Below, one piece after another: positions 47,755 to 57,065 of a stretch of DNA of 64,000 bases. Below the pieces are notes generated by a model that had not been told where the DNA came from, did no database searches, and was given only the letters and a program-made list of their open reading frames with translations. Location of the stretch: assembly GCF_000485795.1 (NCBI RefSeq), contig NZ_AXZL01000076.1, forward strand, positions 186,001-250,000, read 5' to 3'. The translations under genes were made by a program, and so were the position numbers. The stretch is from Shewanella decolorationis S12. GTDB lineage: Bacteria > Pseudomonadota > Gammaproteobacteria > Enterobacterales > Shewanellaceae. Each line of letters starts with the position of its first letter. The stretch's first letter is position 1.

Positions 47755-50619
47755 CTACTCGAGTATGGTCTGGTAGATGACGAGTATCCTTTCTGCGTGC
47801 GCAGCCACATTATCATAAGCCAACTTACCGGCTTTTTGTTGCAGGGTAAGACGATGATTTTCATCCCTTAACCAGCAATAACTTTGAGTTAAGTGCTGCG
47901 CGCTCATCAGCGGCAAAAGCTCAAGCTCGGCCAGCACCCCAAAAATACGCACGTTATCAGACCAAATCGACAACTCGGGATACTCATGGGCATGAGCAAG
48001 CACTAAATATTGGGCGATAAACTCAATATCCGTGATCCCGCCGGGGCTTTGTTTTAAGTCAAACTCGCCTTCACTGACCTTGAGTAGATGGTCGCGCATC
48101 TTCTGACGCATCTCACGCACGGCCTTTTTCAGCTCGTCTTTGTCCCTTGGTTGTTCGAGCACGGAGGCGCGGATCTGGCTAAATTTAGCCGCTAAACTAT
48201 TATCGCCAAACACAAAGCGTGAACGCACTAAGGCTTGATGTTCCCAGGTCCAAGCCTCCTGCGTTTGATACTCGCCAAAGCGAGCAATCTCACTCACCAT
48301 TAAGCCCGATGAGCCAGACGGACGCAGGCGCATATCCACTTCATATAATTCACCCGAGGTGGTTCGGGTCGAGAATAAGTGCAGAATACGTTGAGCCAGT
48401 TTCAAATAAAAATGACCCACTTCTATCGGTCTATCGCCATTGGTGAGGCTATTGGCCATGTTTTCGGGTGCTTCGTAGAGGAAGACTAAATCCAGATCTG
48501 AACCATAACCCAGTTCGATACCGCCTAACTTACCATAACCTATGACCGCAAAGCCGGTGTCATTGCCTTCCTCAAGATAACTGGGCACTCCGTGGCGCAC
48601 CGCCACTTGCTGCCACGCCTGCATAACCACTTGCTCAATAATGGCTTCGGCCAAAAAGGTTAAGTGGTCACTCACCTGCATCACGGGCAAAACGCCGGTG
48701 ACATCGGCGGCAGCAATTTTCAGCTGTTGCGACAACTTAAACTGGCGCAGCGCCTCCATTTGCTGCTCCATATCATCCTCAGGTACCCGCAGCAGATACT
48801 GGCGCAGCTCACTGGGATAATCATCAAGTGAAGTCGTGTCGTACAGATGCGCCGGATCGATAAGCTCATCGAGCAACATAGGGAATTTAGCAAGCTGCGC
48901 CGCAATCCAAGGGCTAGCACAGCACAGGCTCACAAGCTGCTGACGGGCGCCGGGATTTTCGCACAGCAACTCAAGATAAGTGGTGCGCGTCAGAATTTGC
49001 TCCAGCACCTTTGAGACGGGCTCGAAGGCCGCTGAAGGGCTTGGCTGATTGAGTAACTCGTCGAGCAACCTTGGCATTAATTTATCCAGGGTCTCACGGC
49101 CACGGGGGCCAATCGAGCGTTTTGTCACGGTTTCGCGCCAACTGCTGAGTAGCGGCCAGAGTTTATCGTCATCAATCTGCTGCTCGGCGAGGAGGTTGAT
49201 CGCGTGGTCGTCCTGCTGCACATTCCACAGCTGCGCAGTCCAATGCTCGGCTTTTTCCTCACCTTCTTCACCGCCCACGGTGGCTTTAAAATGGCGATGA
49301 ATTTTCGCCATCGCCGCCTCGATATGGGTGCGAAGATCGGTTTCGTTGATCATATCCAGCACTGCGCAAAGTCTTGCCCAATCGAGGGGATTATTTGGCA
49401 GAGTCTGGGTTTGTTTATCATCAATCGCCTGTAAGAGGTTCTCGACACGGCGCAGTAATAAGTAACTGTGTTTTAGCTCATCGACCGCCAAGTATTCGAA
49501 TTGCCCTAGGCTGTAAAGGGTATCCATGGCACCAAATAGGCTCTGCTGGCGCAGGGCGGGCTCACGGCCGCCGCGGATCAGCTGAAAGCTTTGCACCACG
49601 AACTCCACTTCGCGTATGCCGCCCGCACCGAGTTTAATATTGTCGGTTAACTGACGGCGACGCACTTCTTGGGCAATGAGTTGTTTCATTTTGCGCAGGG
49701 ATTCAATCGCCGAGAAGTCGATATAACGGCGATAAACAAAGGGGCGCAGCAAGCTGTGTAATTCGTCGGAAAAATGGTTCCACGGCCCTAGAGAACGGGC
49801 TTTAACCATGGCATAGCGTTCCCAGTCGCGCCCTTGCTCTTGGTAATAATCCTCAAGACCACTAAAGCTCACCACCAAAGGACCACTCTCGCCGTAGGGA
49901 CGCAGGCGCATGTCGACGCGGAACACAAACCCATCGACGGTAATTTGGTCGAGTAAATTAACTAGCCGCTGCCCCATACGGATGAAAAACTGTTGGTTAT
50001 CGAGGCTTCGACGCCCGCCCACGGTTTCGCCATGTTCGGGGAAAGTAAAGATAAGGTCGATATCGGAGGAGAAGTTCAGCTCACGCCCACCGAGCTTGCC
50101 CATGCCCAAAATAAGCAAAGGCTGCGGATTGCCCGCCTTATCCATAGGCGTACCATATTGGGCGCACATTTCCTTATAGAGCCAATCCCTTGCCCCGATC
50201 ACTAATGCTTCGGCAAGTGCTGAGAGGTCTAACAGTGATTCTTCTAAGCTGGCGTAATCTAAAAAATCTCGCCAGGCTAAACGCACCATTTGATAGTTAC
50301 GGAATCGGCGTAATTGACGTTTTGCGAGGTCTTCTGTCGTCGCACTGCTTAACTGTTCGTGTAGCTGGGCATCAAAGGTTAGCCGCTCCACTTGCTGCAA
50401 ATCGCCCGCGAATAAAGTGTTAATCCACTCGGGTGACCGAGTTAACTGCGCTGCGATATAATCGCTTAATCCTAAAACGTTTTTCAGTTCCTGCTGCTGC
50501 GCAGGTGTTAAATTTGCCAGTCCTTCTGACCATACTTCGGCAAGACGTGCCCAATGACGCTCCGCGGCTTGAGTAATGAGGGGAGACAATGACTTATTAC
50601 TGTCTTTTTGTACGGCCAT
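47755..50619 (-). CDS. glnE: Bifunctional glutamine synthetase adenylyltransferase GlnE
   Basis: 954 residues (E. coli 946). It carries two nucleotidyltransferase domains: N-terminal [24 protein letters not shown], with R-rich [38 protein letters not shown], and C-terminal [26 protein letters not shown], with [17 protein letters not shown] and [11 protein letters not shown]. It adenylylates and deadenylylates glutamine synthetase in response to PII. ATG at 50619 has AGGGA upstream. A longer in-frame frame from 50727 passes through the operator-like sequence at 50646-50658 and is unlikely to be translated. Confidence 0.96.
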   Translation of the reverse strand: MAVQKDSNKSLSPLITQAAERHWARLAEVWSEGLANLTPAQQQELKNVLGLSDYIAAQLTRSPEWINTLFAGDLQQVERLTFDAQLHEQLSSATTEDLAKRQLRRFRNYQMVRLAWRDFLDYASLEESLLDLSALAEALVIGARDWLYKEMCAQYGTPMDKAGNPQPLLILGMGKLGGRELNFSSDIDLIFTFPEHGETVGGRRSLDNQQFFIRMGQRLVNLLDQITVDGFVFRVDMRLRPYGESGPLVVSFSGLEDYYQEQGRDWERYAMVKARSLGPWNHFSDELHSLLRPFVYRRYIDFSAIESLRKMKQLIAQEVRRRQLTDNIKLGAGGIREVEFVVQSFQLIRGGREPALRQQSLFGAMDTLYSLGQFEYLAVDELKHSYLLLRRVENLLQAIDDKQTQTLPNNPLDWARLCAVLDMINETDLRTHIEAAMAKIHRHFKATVGGEEGEEKAEHWTAQLWNVQQDDHAINLLAEQQIDDDKLWPLLSSWRETVTKRSIGPRGRETLDKLMPRLLDELLNQPSPSAAFEPVSKVLEQILTRTTYLELLCENPGARQQLVSLCCASPWIAAQLAKFPMLLDELIDPAHLYDTTSLDDYPSELRQYLLRVPEDDMEQQMEALRQFKLSQQLKIAAADVTGVLPVMQVSDHLTFLAEAIIEQVVMQAWQQVAVRHGVPSYLEEGNDTGFAVIGYGKLGGIELGYGSDLDLVFLYEAPENMANSLTNGDRPIEVGHFYLKLAQRILHLFSTRTTSGELYEVDMRLRPSGSSGLMVSEIARFGEYQTQEAWTWEHQALVRSRFVFGDNSLAAKFSQIRASVLEQPRDKDELKKAVREMRQKMRDHLLKVSEGEFDLKQSPGGITDIEFIAQYLVLAHAHEYPELSIWSDNVRIFGVLAELELLPLMSAQHLTQSYCWLRDENHRLTLQQKAGKLAYDNVAAHAERILVIYQTILE

Positions 50620-50645
50620 AATAATCCCTAACAAATTTAAACGTC

Positions 50646-50658
50646 GACATATTATGTC
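50646..50658. promoter_or_regulatory. Operator-like palindrome GACATAnTATGTC, copy 1
   Basis: GACATATTATGTC, 27 bases before the glnE start and 227 bases before the lipoprotein gene. Two further copies flank the promoter at 54538-54588. This copy overlaps a possible weak leftward -10. Confidence 0.65.
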
Positions 50659-50884
50659 ATAAATGATATAGAATGAAATCACATCAGGTTTGATGCCATT
50701 GTCATGCCTAAAGGCAAATTCTCGCATTATCCCTTCATGGCAGATGCGAACTCAGCCCAAAAGAAAGTAACCCCTCTTTTTTGGCTGTTTAGGGTACTAT
50801 AACCTGTGAGGCAAACATATTGGGCAAATAGATTATTATTGTCTGCCCATATTTGAGTTTTATTTCAGCACTTTTGGAGAAAAC

Positions 50885-51868
50885 ATGGCAGGAATGCTAA
50901 TGCGGGTTCTCACGTCGATGCTCATTTTGGCTGCGACCTTATCGCTTACAGGTTGTGGCGATGACAGGCCAGAGAAAATTGAGAAGTATCAACAACTCAC
51001 TGAGCAGCGCCTCTCGACACTCAATACTATGCTTGAGGACGGTCAGGTGCGTAACGCCAATCTGCTCAAGCAATATAGCAGTTTGCTAAAACAGCAAAAG
51101 CCTGATTTAGCACCATTAGTGGATGAATTAGCCAAGGATGCAACCGCCGAAGGGCCTATGTACACCTCGCTGAAGCGTCGTTTAGCTGATGCCAAAAATT
51201 CGGCCAACTTTACCGATCTCGACCAGCAACTCAACGAGGTTGAGAATCTCTACCAAGCGGCCGATCCTAGTCTATATAACGACATGCTTTCCGATCCGGT
51301 GAACGTGATCGCCGATATGTCGGAGGGCAAGCTTGCCCGCGTCAATGCCATCAGCCGTGAGGCGGCGGCCCTTGCCAATAATGCCGAAGATTTTGGCCCT
51401 GGTAGTCAATTGGTGGGTAACCCGGCTTACGGCAGTTGGCAGACAGACTCAAGCGGCATGTCCTTCTGGGCTTGGTACGGCATGTATTCGATGTTTTCGA
51501 ATATTTTTCAACGTCCTATTTACTACGACCGTTGGTCGGGTAATCGTGGCTACAGCTATTACAACGACGTAGGTCGCTATCGCTATACTTCGCCAAAACA
51601 AGCACAGGCGCAGGAAAAAACCTTCGAGCAGACCAAAAAACGTTTCGATTCCCAAGGGAAACGCTTCGATAGCCCCTATGCTAAATCGCGTACAGGTGCC
51701 ACGGCGCTCTCCCGTGAGAGCAGCAGCGCGCCTAAAACCAATACCGCAAGTACCGCGAATAAGTCGGGTGCGCAGTCAGGCAGCAAATTCCGTTCTAATT
51801 ATTCTAAAGACAGCAGTTTCCGTAATTCCAGCAACCGCACGACCCGCAGTGTGCGCCGAGGCAAGTAA
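50885..51868 (+). CDS. Lipoprotein of unknown function, first gene of the yjf-like cluster
   Basis: 327 residues with a lipobox LTGC near residue 24 (SMLILAATLSLTGC). After the lipid anchor comes a helical region rich in Gln and Leu (QLTEQRLSTLNTMLEDGQVRNANLLKQYSSLL) that may be a coiled coil. Next are aromatic turns (GYSYYNDVGRYRYTSPKQ) and a basic, Ser/Arg-rich low-complexity tail (SSNRTTRSVRRGK). GGAG lies six bases before ATG. It is 15 bases before the DUF350 gene, so they are one operon. I do not recognise a family. Confidence 0.65.
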   Translation: MAGMLMRVLTSMLILAATLSLTGCGDDRPEKIEKYQQLTEQRLSTLNTMLEDGQVRNANLLKQYSSLLKQQKPDLAPLVDELAKDATAEGPMYTSLKRRLADAKNSANFTDLDQQLNEVENLYQAADPSLYNDMLSDPVNVIADMSEGKLARVNAISREAAALANNAEDFGPGSQLVGNPAYGSWQTDSSGMSFWAWYGMYSMFSNIFQRPIYYDRWSGNRGYSYYNDVGRYRYTSPKQAQAQEKTFEQTKKRFDSQGKRFDSPYAKSRTGATALSRESSSAPKTNTASTANKSGAQSGSKFRSNYSKDSSFRNSSNRTTRSVRRGK

Positions 51869-51883
51869 CCTAAAGGATCTCTT

Positions 51884-52783
51884 ATGACATTATTTCAGGA
51901 TTTCGGTATCACACCAGAGCTAGTCACCATACTGGCAATTGACCTCACTATTGCAGTTATCTTATTGACATTAATGCGTTATTTGCAGGGCTGGAGTGTG
52001 AGAGTCAACAGCAGTAAAGAGCTGGCTGAACGCGATAACTTTGCCTTTGGGATCAGTACCGCCGGCGCCGTTGCCGCACTCGGCATAGTGTTGACAGGCG
52101 CAATTACTGGCGCTGCTGCGCCCTCCTATTTAACCGAAGCCATTGGCATGAGCGCCTACGGGTTATTTGGCTTAGTGCTGATTAAATTCGGACGCTATTT
52201 ACACGATAAAATCGCACTAAACGAGTTAGATAAGAATCAGCAAATCCTTAAAGGTAACGTATCTGTCGCCATTGTAGATGCCAGCGCCGCCATCGCAACC
52301 GCGATCATTATTCGCGCCGTACTGCTATGGGCCGAGGATTTAACACTCGACACCTTTATTGCCATCTTCAGCGCCTTTGCGATTTCGCAGTTGATGCTAG
52401 TGCTACTGACCCGCCTACGTGAAAAACGCTTCGCGAGTCGTAATCAAGACTCTTCTATGCAGCTGGCACTCGTCCAAGGCCACACGGCATTAGCCATTCG
52501 CCACGCAGGCTTTATGATAGCCATGGCTTTAAGCTTTAATGCCGCGAGTCATTTTATCCTGTTCAACCCAACCGCCTATGTGACTAACATCATCGGTTGG
52601 TTAGTGTTCTCCATCATCATGTTGGTGGTACTGACACTGCTGTTGTTTGTGATCAAAAAGCTGGTGCTGGCACGAATCGATTTGGCGGATGAAGTCGAAA
52701 GACAGCACAACATTGGTATCGCTGCCGTAGAAATGGCCATCAGTATTGCTATCGCACTTATTCTCACGGCCCTAATGGCGTAA
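51884..52783 (+). CDS. Double DUF350 (YjfL-like) membrane protein
   Basis: 299 residues with about eight helices. E. coli YjfL is about 132 residues and has one DUF350 unit. Here two units are fused: FGISTAGAVAALGIVLTGAI and HAGFMIAMALSFNAASHFILF start the two copies; NVSVAIVDASAAIATAIIIRAVL and GIAAVEMAISIAIALILTALMA close them. DUF350 is an inner-membrane family of unknown activity, linked to PspA and polyamine genes. The next gene, the aminopropyltransferase, starts four bases after the stop. Confidence 0.85.
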   Translation: MTLFQDFGITPELVTILAIDLTIAVILLTLMRYLQGWSVRVNSSKELAERDNFAFGISTAGAVAALGIVLTGAITGAAAPSYLTEAIGMSAYGLFGLVLIKFGRYLHDKIALNELDKNQQILKGNVSVAIVDASAAIATAIIIRAVLLWAEDLTLDTFIAIFSAFAISQLMLVLLTRLREKRFASRNQDSSMQLALVQGHTALAIRHAGFMIAMALSFNAASHFILFNPTAYVTNIIGWLVFSIIMLVVLTLLLFVIKKLVLARIDLADEVERQHNIGIAAVEMAISIAIALILTALMA

Positions 52784-52787
52784 TCCA

Positions 52788-54521
52788 ATGCACGAATCCC
52801 AAATAACCAGCTCGGCGACTCAAGCGGTAAAAACGAGTCGCCTAAGCTGGTTCGATGATGTCCTACTATTGGGCATTATGGCCGTACTCGCTGGGTGCGG
52901 CCTGATCTACGAATACCTGTTGTCCCACTACGCTGGCCGGATCTTAGGCGCGTTAGAAGCCGCCATTTACACCATGATCGGCCTGATGATCGTCTCCATG
53001 GGTCTTGGCGCCTTTGCCGCTCGCAGAATTAAAGATGCCTTTACCGGCTTTGCGGTGCTGGAACTCACCGTCGCGCTCTGTGGCTCGCTGGCGATTTTAA
53101 TTACCGCTGCCGTGATAGGTTTTGGTCAGCAACTGCCGATGCTTATCGCCTCCACCTTAGGTTTACCACCGGATCAACTGCCCGAAGGTGGCATGATTGG
53201 CTCGCTGCAAAAGTTGAGCGAACATCTGCCCTATGTCTGGGGCGTTTTGCTCGGCTTGATGATCGGGATGGAAATTCCGCTGATCGCGAGGGTGAGACAA
53301 TCCTTATCAGATGAACACTTACTGCATAACGCTGGCACCATTTATGGCGCCGACTATATTGGCGCAGGGATTGGCGCGGCCATTTGGGTGGGCTTTATGC
53401 TGGCCATCGATATTCAACTCGCCGCCGCGCTGACCGCCAGCTTTAACTTGCTCGCGGGCTTTGTGTTTATCTGGCGTTTTTGGCCCAAGATCCAAAGGGC
53501 GAAATTATTGCTCGCGGGGCATTTTGTAGTCACCGGCGTATTATTGCTGCTCGCCATTCAAGGGCCGAGTTGGGAGCAACAGTTCAACAATCTGCTCTAT
53601 AAAGACAAAGTGGTTTACGCTAAGGCCACGCGCTTTCAACAACTCACCTTTACCGAGCGCTTACGCGGCAATGGCCTCTCCCCCATATACTCTTTGTATA
53701 TCAATGGCCGATTACAGTTTTCGAGTATCGATGAGCATATCTACCATGCGTTTTTAGTTCACCCAACGCTTGCGGCAAGCGCTCGCCACAACAAGGTATT
53801 AATCATTGGTGGTGGTGATGGACTGGGCCTTAAGCAAGTACTGCGCTGGGAACCTGAGCAAGTGACCTTACTCGATCTTGATGCCGCATTGGTGCAACTC
53901 TTTAAAACGCCCGATACAAATATGCCTAAGCGTCTAAGCCAAGCCCTGTTGGCCCTCAATGGCAATGCCTTTAACGATCCTCGCGTTAACGTGATCCACG
54001 ACGACGCCTTTAATGGTGTCGATAAACTGATTGCCGCGGGGGAGAAATACGATGCCATTATTGTAGACCTGCCCGATCCTAGCCATCCCGATCTAAATAA
54101 GCTCTATTCGGATTATTTCTATCGCAAGCTCAAGGAACTAATGAGCAGTGATGGTGCTCTGACTGTACAGTCAACCTCGCCCTATCACGCACAAAAGGCC
54201 TTTATCTCAGTAGCAAAAACCTTGGCCTTAGCGGGGTTTGATGTAAAACAGTATCACCACAATGTCCCTAGTTTTGGTGAATGGGGTTGGAGTATCGCCA
54301 CCTTAAATGGCAAAGATGCTCAACATCGTTTGGCACTGCTGACAGAGTTGCCAATTGCAGATGACTGGTTAACCTTAGGTTTAGTTAAAGGCGCCTTTGA
54401 ATTCCCAGCCAATTTTTATCAGGATGCGACCAATATTAAGCCCAATGAACTGGGGTCATTACAGTTGTACCATTATCATCAACAGGCTTGGTCCGAAACC
54501 CAAGGACTGGATCTTTTTTAA
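52788..54521 (+). CDS. Membrane-bound spermidine synthase-like aminopropyltransferase
   Basis: 577 residues. The N-terminal 240 or so residues have about seven helices (DDVLLLGIMAVLAGCGLIYEYLLSHYAGRILG, AIYTMIGLMIVSMGLGAFAARR). The C-terminal domain is a spermidine synthase fold: VLIIGGGDGLGLKQVLRWEPEQVTLLDLDAALVQLF (SAM binding), then YDAIIVDLPDPSHPDLNKLYSDYFYRKLKELM, where DLPDP replaces the usual D-x-x-D pair, and SPYHAQKAFISVAKTLALAGF. It may transfer an aminopropyl group at the membrane, but the acceptor is unknown. It lies in the same operon as the lipoprotein and DUF350 genes. Confidence 0.85.
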   Translation: MHESQITSSATQAVKTSRLSWFDDVLLLGIMAVLAGCGLIYEYLLSHYAGRILGALEAAIYTMIGLMIVSMGLGAFAARRIKDAFTGFAVLELTVALCGSLAILITAAVIGFGQQLPMLIASTLGLPPDQLPEGGMIGSLQKLSEHLPYVWGVLLGLMIGMEIPLIARVRQSLSDEHLLHNAGTIYGADYIGAGIGAAIWVGFMLAIDIQLAAALTASFNLLAGFVFIWRFWPKIQRAKLLLAGHFVVTGVLLLLAIQGPSWEQQFNNLLYKDKVVYAKATRFQQLTFTERLRGNGLSPIYSLYINGRLQFSSIDEHIYHAFLVHPTLAASARHNKVLIIGGGDGLGLKQVLRWEPEQVTLLDLDAALVQLFKTPDTNMPKRLSQALLALNGNAFNDPRVNVIHDDAFNGVDKLIAAGEKYDAIIVDLPDPSHPDLNKLYSDYFYRKLKELMSSDGALTVQSTSPYHAQKAFISVAKTLALAGFDVKQYHHNVPSFGEWGWSIATLNGKDAQHRLALLTELPIADDWLTLGLVKGAFEFPANFYQDATNIKPNELGSLQLYHYHQQAWSETQGLDLF

Positions 54522-54537
54522 CGGATAAAGATAGTGC

Positions 54538-54588
54538 TTGACATATTATGTCTTAGTGCTATCTTTGAACAAAGACATAATATGTCAA
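54538..54588 (+). promoter_or_regulatory. Promoter flanked by two operator palindromes (GACATAnTATGTC copies 2 and 3)
   Basis: A perfect 17-bp inverted repeat, TTGACATATTATGTCTT (54538-54554) and AAGACATAATATGTCAA (54572-54588). Each arm contains the palindrome GACATAnTATGTC, centres 34 bases apart. TTGACA at 54538-54543 is a consensus -35 and TATCTT at 54560-54565 is a possible -10 (16-base spacer). The layout fits a repressor on two sites at the promoter of the DUF2170-PspA genes. Confidence 0.75.
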
Positions 54589-54599
54589 TAAGGACAAAT

Positions 54600-55013
54600 A
54601 TGAATATCCATACTCTTGCAAATCACCTCAACAGCCTTGGCAATAACAGCCAAACCGGCTTCCAATTCGATTGCTATCCAATTGATGGTGAAGTCGAAGT
54701 GTTGCAAGTGAATGTGGTCGGCCGTGAAGAAATCCCGGTATTCGTATCGGTTACGGACAACCAAATTCTCTGCATCAGCTACCTATGGGGCGAGAACGAA
54801 GTAAACCAAGAACGTCGCAGCGAAATGTTTGAAACCATGCTCGAATTAAACATTCCAATGCCATTGTCAGCCTTTGCCAAAATTGATGACAAATACGTGG
54901 TTTACGGCGCGCTGTCCCTGCAATCTAGCATGCTCGAAATCGAGCAAGAGTTAGCAGTCTTATCCGATAACTGCTTAGAAGTTATCGATGAAATGGTCGA
55001 CTATCTGAAATAA
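54600..55013 (+). CDS. DUF2170 family protein, YjfI-like
   Basis: 137 residues, soluble and acidic. It resembles E. coli YjfI (DUF2170): HTLANHLNSLGNNSQTGFQFDCYPIDGEVEVLQVNVVGREEIPVFVSVTDNQILCISYLWGENEVNQERRSEMFETMLELNIPMPLSAFAKIDDKYVVYGALS. The ATG at 54600 has AAGGA seven bases upstream; the longer in-frame frame from 54534 crosses the promoter. It lies 12 bases from the PspA gene, as in E. coli yjfI-yjfJ. No activity is known. Confidence 0.88.
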   Translation: MNIHTLANHLNSLGNNSQTGFQFDCYPIDGEVEVLQVNVVGREEIPVFVSVTDNQILCISYLWGENEVNQERRSEMFETMLELNIPMPLSAFAKIDDKYVVYGALSLQSSMLEIEQELAVLSDNCLEVIDEMVDYLK

Positions 55014-55025
55014 GGAGCCACTACT

Positions 55026-55715
55026 ATGGGCATTCTGAATAAAATTTTAACAGCGTTTCGCGGTGGTGCCACCGAAGTAGGCCAAAGCATCGTAGACGCA
55101 AACTCGACTCGTATTTTCGAACAGGAAATCCGTGATGCCGAGAAACACTTAACCAACGCTAAGCGCGAACTGACCGATGTGATGGCGAAAGAAATGCAAG
55201 CCAGCCGCGAAGTTGACCGCTTAAAGCGTTCAATTGCCGAACACGAAGGCTATGCAACGCAAGCTTTAGATAAAGGCAACGAAGCCTTAGCCATTGAAGT
55301 GGCTGAAAAAATTGCTCAATTGGAGCAAGAACTGGCTGAGCAGCAAACTGCTAATGATAGCTTCAGCGCCCATGCAGTACGCCTAAAAGATTTAGTGAAG
55401 AAAACTGAGCGTCAACTGTCTGATTATCAACGTCAGTTAAGCATGGTTAAAACCACCGAAAGCGTACAAAAGGCAACAGCGACCATTACCGACTCTTTTG
55501 CCTCAAGCAACTCTAAGCTGCTGAATGCTAAAGATTCATTAGAGCGTATCAAGGCGCGTCAACAACAGTTTGACGACAGATTGAAAGCCGCTGAAACCTT
55601 AGCCGAAGAAGGCAGCGATAAATCATTGCAAGCCAAATTAGCCGAAGCTGGCATAGGTGAGCAAAAATCGAATGCCAACGCCGTGCTCGAACGTATTAAG
55701 GCACGTAAAAGCTAA
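55026..55715 (+). CDS. PspA/IM30 family protein, YjfJ-like
   Basis: 229 residues, almost all alpha-helical with heptads: an amphipathic N-terminal helix (GILNKILTAFRGGATEVGQSIVDANSTRIFEQEIRDAEKHLTNAKRELTDVMAKEM), a long coiled-coil centre (QELAEQQTANDSF, LKDLVKKTERQLSDYQRQL) and ILERIKARK at the end. PspA-type proteins form rings or rods on damaged inner membrane and support its integrity. This copy is of the YjfJ type and lies beside YjfI and YjfK homologues instead of the pspBC genes. A strong terminator follows. Confidence 0.92.
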   Translation: MGILNKILTAFRGGATEVGQSIVDANSTRIFEQEIRDAEKHLTNAKRELTDVMAKEMQASREVDRLKRSIAEHEGYATQALDKGNEALAIEVAEKIAQLEQELAEQQTANDSFSAHAVRLKDLVKKTERQLSDYQRQLSMVKTTESVQKATATITDSFASSNSKLLNAKDSLERIKARQQQFDDRLKAAETLAEEGSDKSLQAKLAEAGIGEQKSNANAVLERIKARKS

Positions 55716-55732
55716 TTCATGATTGACCAAAC

Positions 55733-55779
55733 GCCGAGCACCGATGGGACCATCACCCCCTATTGTGCTCGGCTTTTTT
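55733..55779 (+). terminator. Terminator after the PspA gene
   Basis: GCCGAGCAC and GTGCTCGGC enclose a smaller hairpin (GATGG and CCATC), followed by six T. Confidence 0.88.
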
Positions 55780-55857
55780 GTTTTAGACACGCGAATATGT
55801 CCAATCACCCACTCATAGCGTGAGCTTTGGCATAGTGCGCACTGTTTAGGAGCGAAT

Positions 55858-56511
55858 ATGGGATTTTTTAACAGTATTTTTGGTAAAAAGGCGCCGCCAG
55901 CGCGTGAACTCAACCATCCCTCTGCGCTCAAGATCGGCGATATGATCTCCATCGACAATAGTTTTGCTCTGCCGCCACAATTGCGCGGTCAGCAACTCAA
56001 AGTCGAAGCGGTGAATACCTATGAGTTTGAACGCAATCAGCAAACCGAGTGGGTACTTAAGGGTCATGGTAGCGAAACGCTATTTTTGAGTATTGAAGAG
56101 GACGATGAAACTTACCTCGCCTTCTCCCTGAAAATTACCCGCGCCCAGGTGGAACAGTTATTCGATTTAGAGCAATTCAGTACCCTTTTCGATGAACCAG
56201 GCCACGCCGAACTCACCACCCAAGAGTTGTCGCCACAGTTAGCCGAGCAGCTCGAACAATGGCTGGGTAAGCAATACCATCAAGTGACCTTTGCGCTGTT
56301 TGGCTATTTTCACCGCGAAGACTACCGCGGCCTAAAACCGCCGCAGGATGCCAATGGTGCAACCGGCGAGCCCTTCGAATATTATTTACTGCTCGACGAT
56401 GACGAAAGCCGCGCGGTAGAGGTAGAAGTGTACGAAGGCGGTGATACGGACGTAGTGCTGACCTTATACCGCCCCTTGTCGGACATTCGCGACTACTGGC
56501 CCGGTCAGTAA
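55858..56511 (+). CDS. DUF2491 family protein, YjfK-like
   Basis: 217 residues, no signal peptide. It resembles E. coli YjfK (DUF2491): FFNSIFGKKAPPARELNHPSALKIGDMISIDNSFALPPQLRGQQLKVEAVNTYEFERNQQTEWVLKGHGSETLFLSIEEDDETYLAFSLKI, and GYFHREDYRGLKPPQDANGATGEPFEYYLLLDDDESRAVEVEVYEGGDTDVVLTLYRPLSDI near the end. The mostly beta composition suggests a barrel or sandwich. It follows the PspA terminator, so it may have its own promoter within the 142-base gap (GGAG near the ATG). Function unknown. Confidence 0.88.
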   Translation: MGFFNSIFGKKAPPARELNHPSALKIGDMISIDNSFALPPQLRGQQLKVEAVNTYEFERNQQTEWVLKGHGSETLFLSIEEDDETYLAFSLKITRAQVEQLFDLEQFSTLFDEPGHAELTTQELSPQLAEQLEQWLGKQYHQVTFALFGYFHREDYRGLKPPQDANGATGEPFEYYLLLDDDESRAVEVEVYEGGDTDVVLTLYRPLSDIRDYWPGQ

Positions 56512-56522
56512 GCTTTAGCATA

Positions 56523-56551
56523 CGATAAAGTGCGCCACTCGCACTTTATCG
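56523..56551. repeat. Perfect 12-bp inverted repeat
   Basis: CGATAAAGTGCG and CGCACTTTATCG around a five-base loop between the DUF2491 gene and the 109-residue gene. There is no T-run, so it is a weak terminator or an operator. Confidence 0.5.
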
Positions 56552-56618
56552 CTTAAGCCATTACAATCCCAATTAAATTCGCTCGAAATGTACGGTTGAT
56601 AACAACAGGTAGCGCCTA

Positions 56619-56948
56619 ATGAGTAAAACGAAACACCCTCTGCCAGAGCAATGGCAGAAAAACCAAGATGCCGCAAAAGCGACGCAAGTGGCCTTCGACC
56701 TCGATGAAAAGTTTCAATATTCAATTCGTAAAGCCGCACTCGATGCGGGTGTCAGCCCTTCCGATCAGATCCGTACCATTTTAGGCTTAAGTGTTTCAAA
56801 ACGTCCGACTCGCCCCCGTCTAACCGTATCCCTTAATGCCGATGACTATGTTCAACTTGCTGAAAAATATGGTCTTAGTGCCGATGCCCAACTTGAAATA
56901 AAGCGCCGAGTACTGGAAGATCTCGTCCGTTTTGTCGCTAAGGATTAA
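56619..56948 (+). CDS. Small protein with possible ribbon-helix-helix halves
   Basis: 109 residues. Two segments share a strand-helix-helix pattern. The first is VAFDLDEKFQYSIRKAALDAGVSPSDQIRTILGL (residues 24-57 roughly); the second is LTVSLNADDYVQLAEKYGLSADAQLEIKRRVLEDL (68-102). Each begins with a short strand with alternating hydrophobic residues, followed by a helix, a turn (GVSPSD, GLSADA) and a second helix, as in ribbon-helix-helix repressors. This is only a pattern match, and the family is not recognised. The gene lies between the DUF2491 and channel genes and is a candidate for the regulator that binds GACATAnTATGTC. Confidence 0.55.
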   Translation: MSKTKHPLPEQWQKNQDAAKATQVAFDLDEKFQYSIRKAALDAGVSPSDQIRTILGLSVSKRPTRPRLTVSLNADDYVQLAEKYGLSADAQLEIKRRVLEDLVRFVAKD

Positions 56949-56969
56949 TTGTTAGCGCGTCTTTTAAAG

Positions 56970-56991
56970 GCCCGATAATTCTAAGTCGGGC
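56970..56991. terminator. Weak hairpin after the small protein gene
   Basis: GCCCGA and TCGGGC with a ten-base loop and a poor T-run; possibly a weak terminator. Confidence 0.35.
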
Positions 56992-57065
56992 GATTTATCA
57001 CAAAGTTAATTTACTCGAAGCGTAAACTCTTTTACCTTAGATATTCGCCTTAAAACACAGGGATC

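Noticed and set aside
49910-50205. Open frames on the plus strand opposite glnE
   Set aside because: They are antisense shadows of a long, well-conserved gene, with no start signals.
50620-50727. N-terminal extension of GlnE from 50727
   Set aside because: It passes through the palindrome at 50646-50658 and has no counterpart in GlnE proteins.
54534-54599. N-terminal extension of the DUF2170 gene from 54534
   Set aside because: It would translate through the promoter and operators; ATG at 54600 has a good ribosome binding site and matches YjfI.
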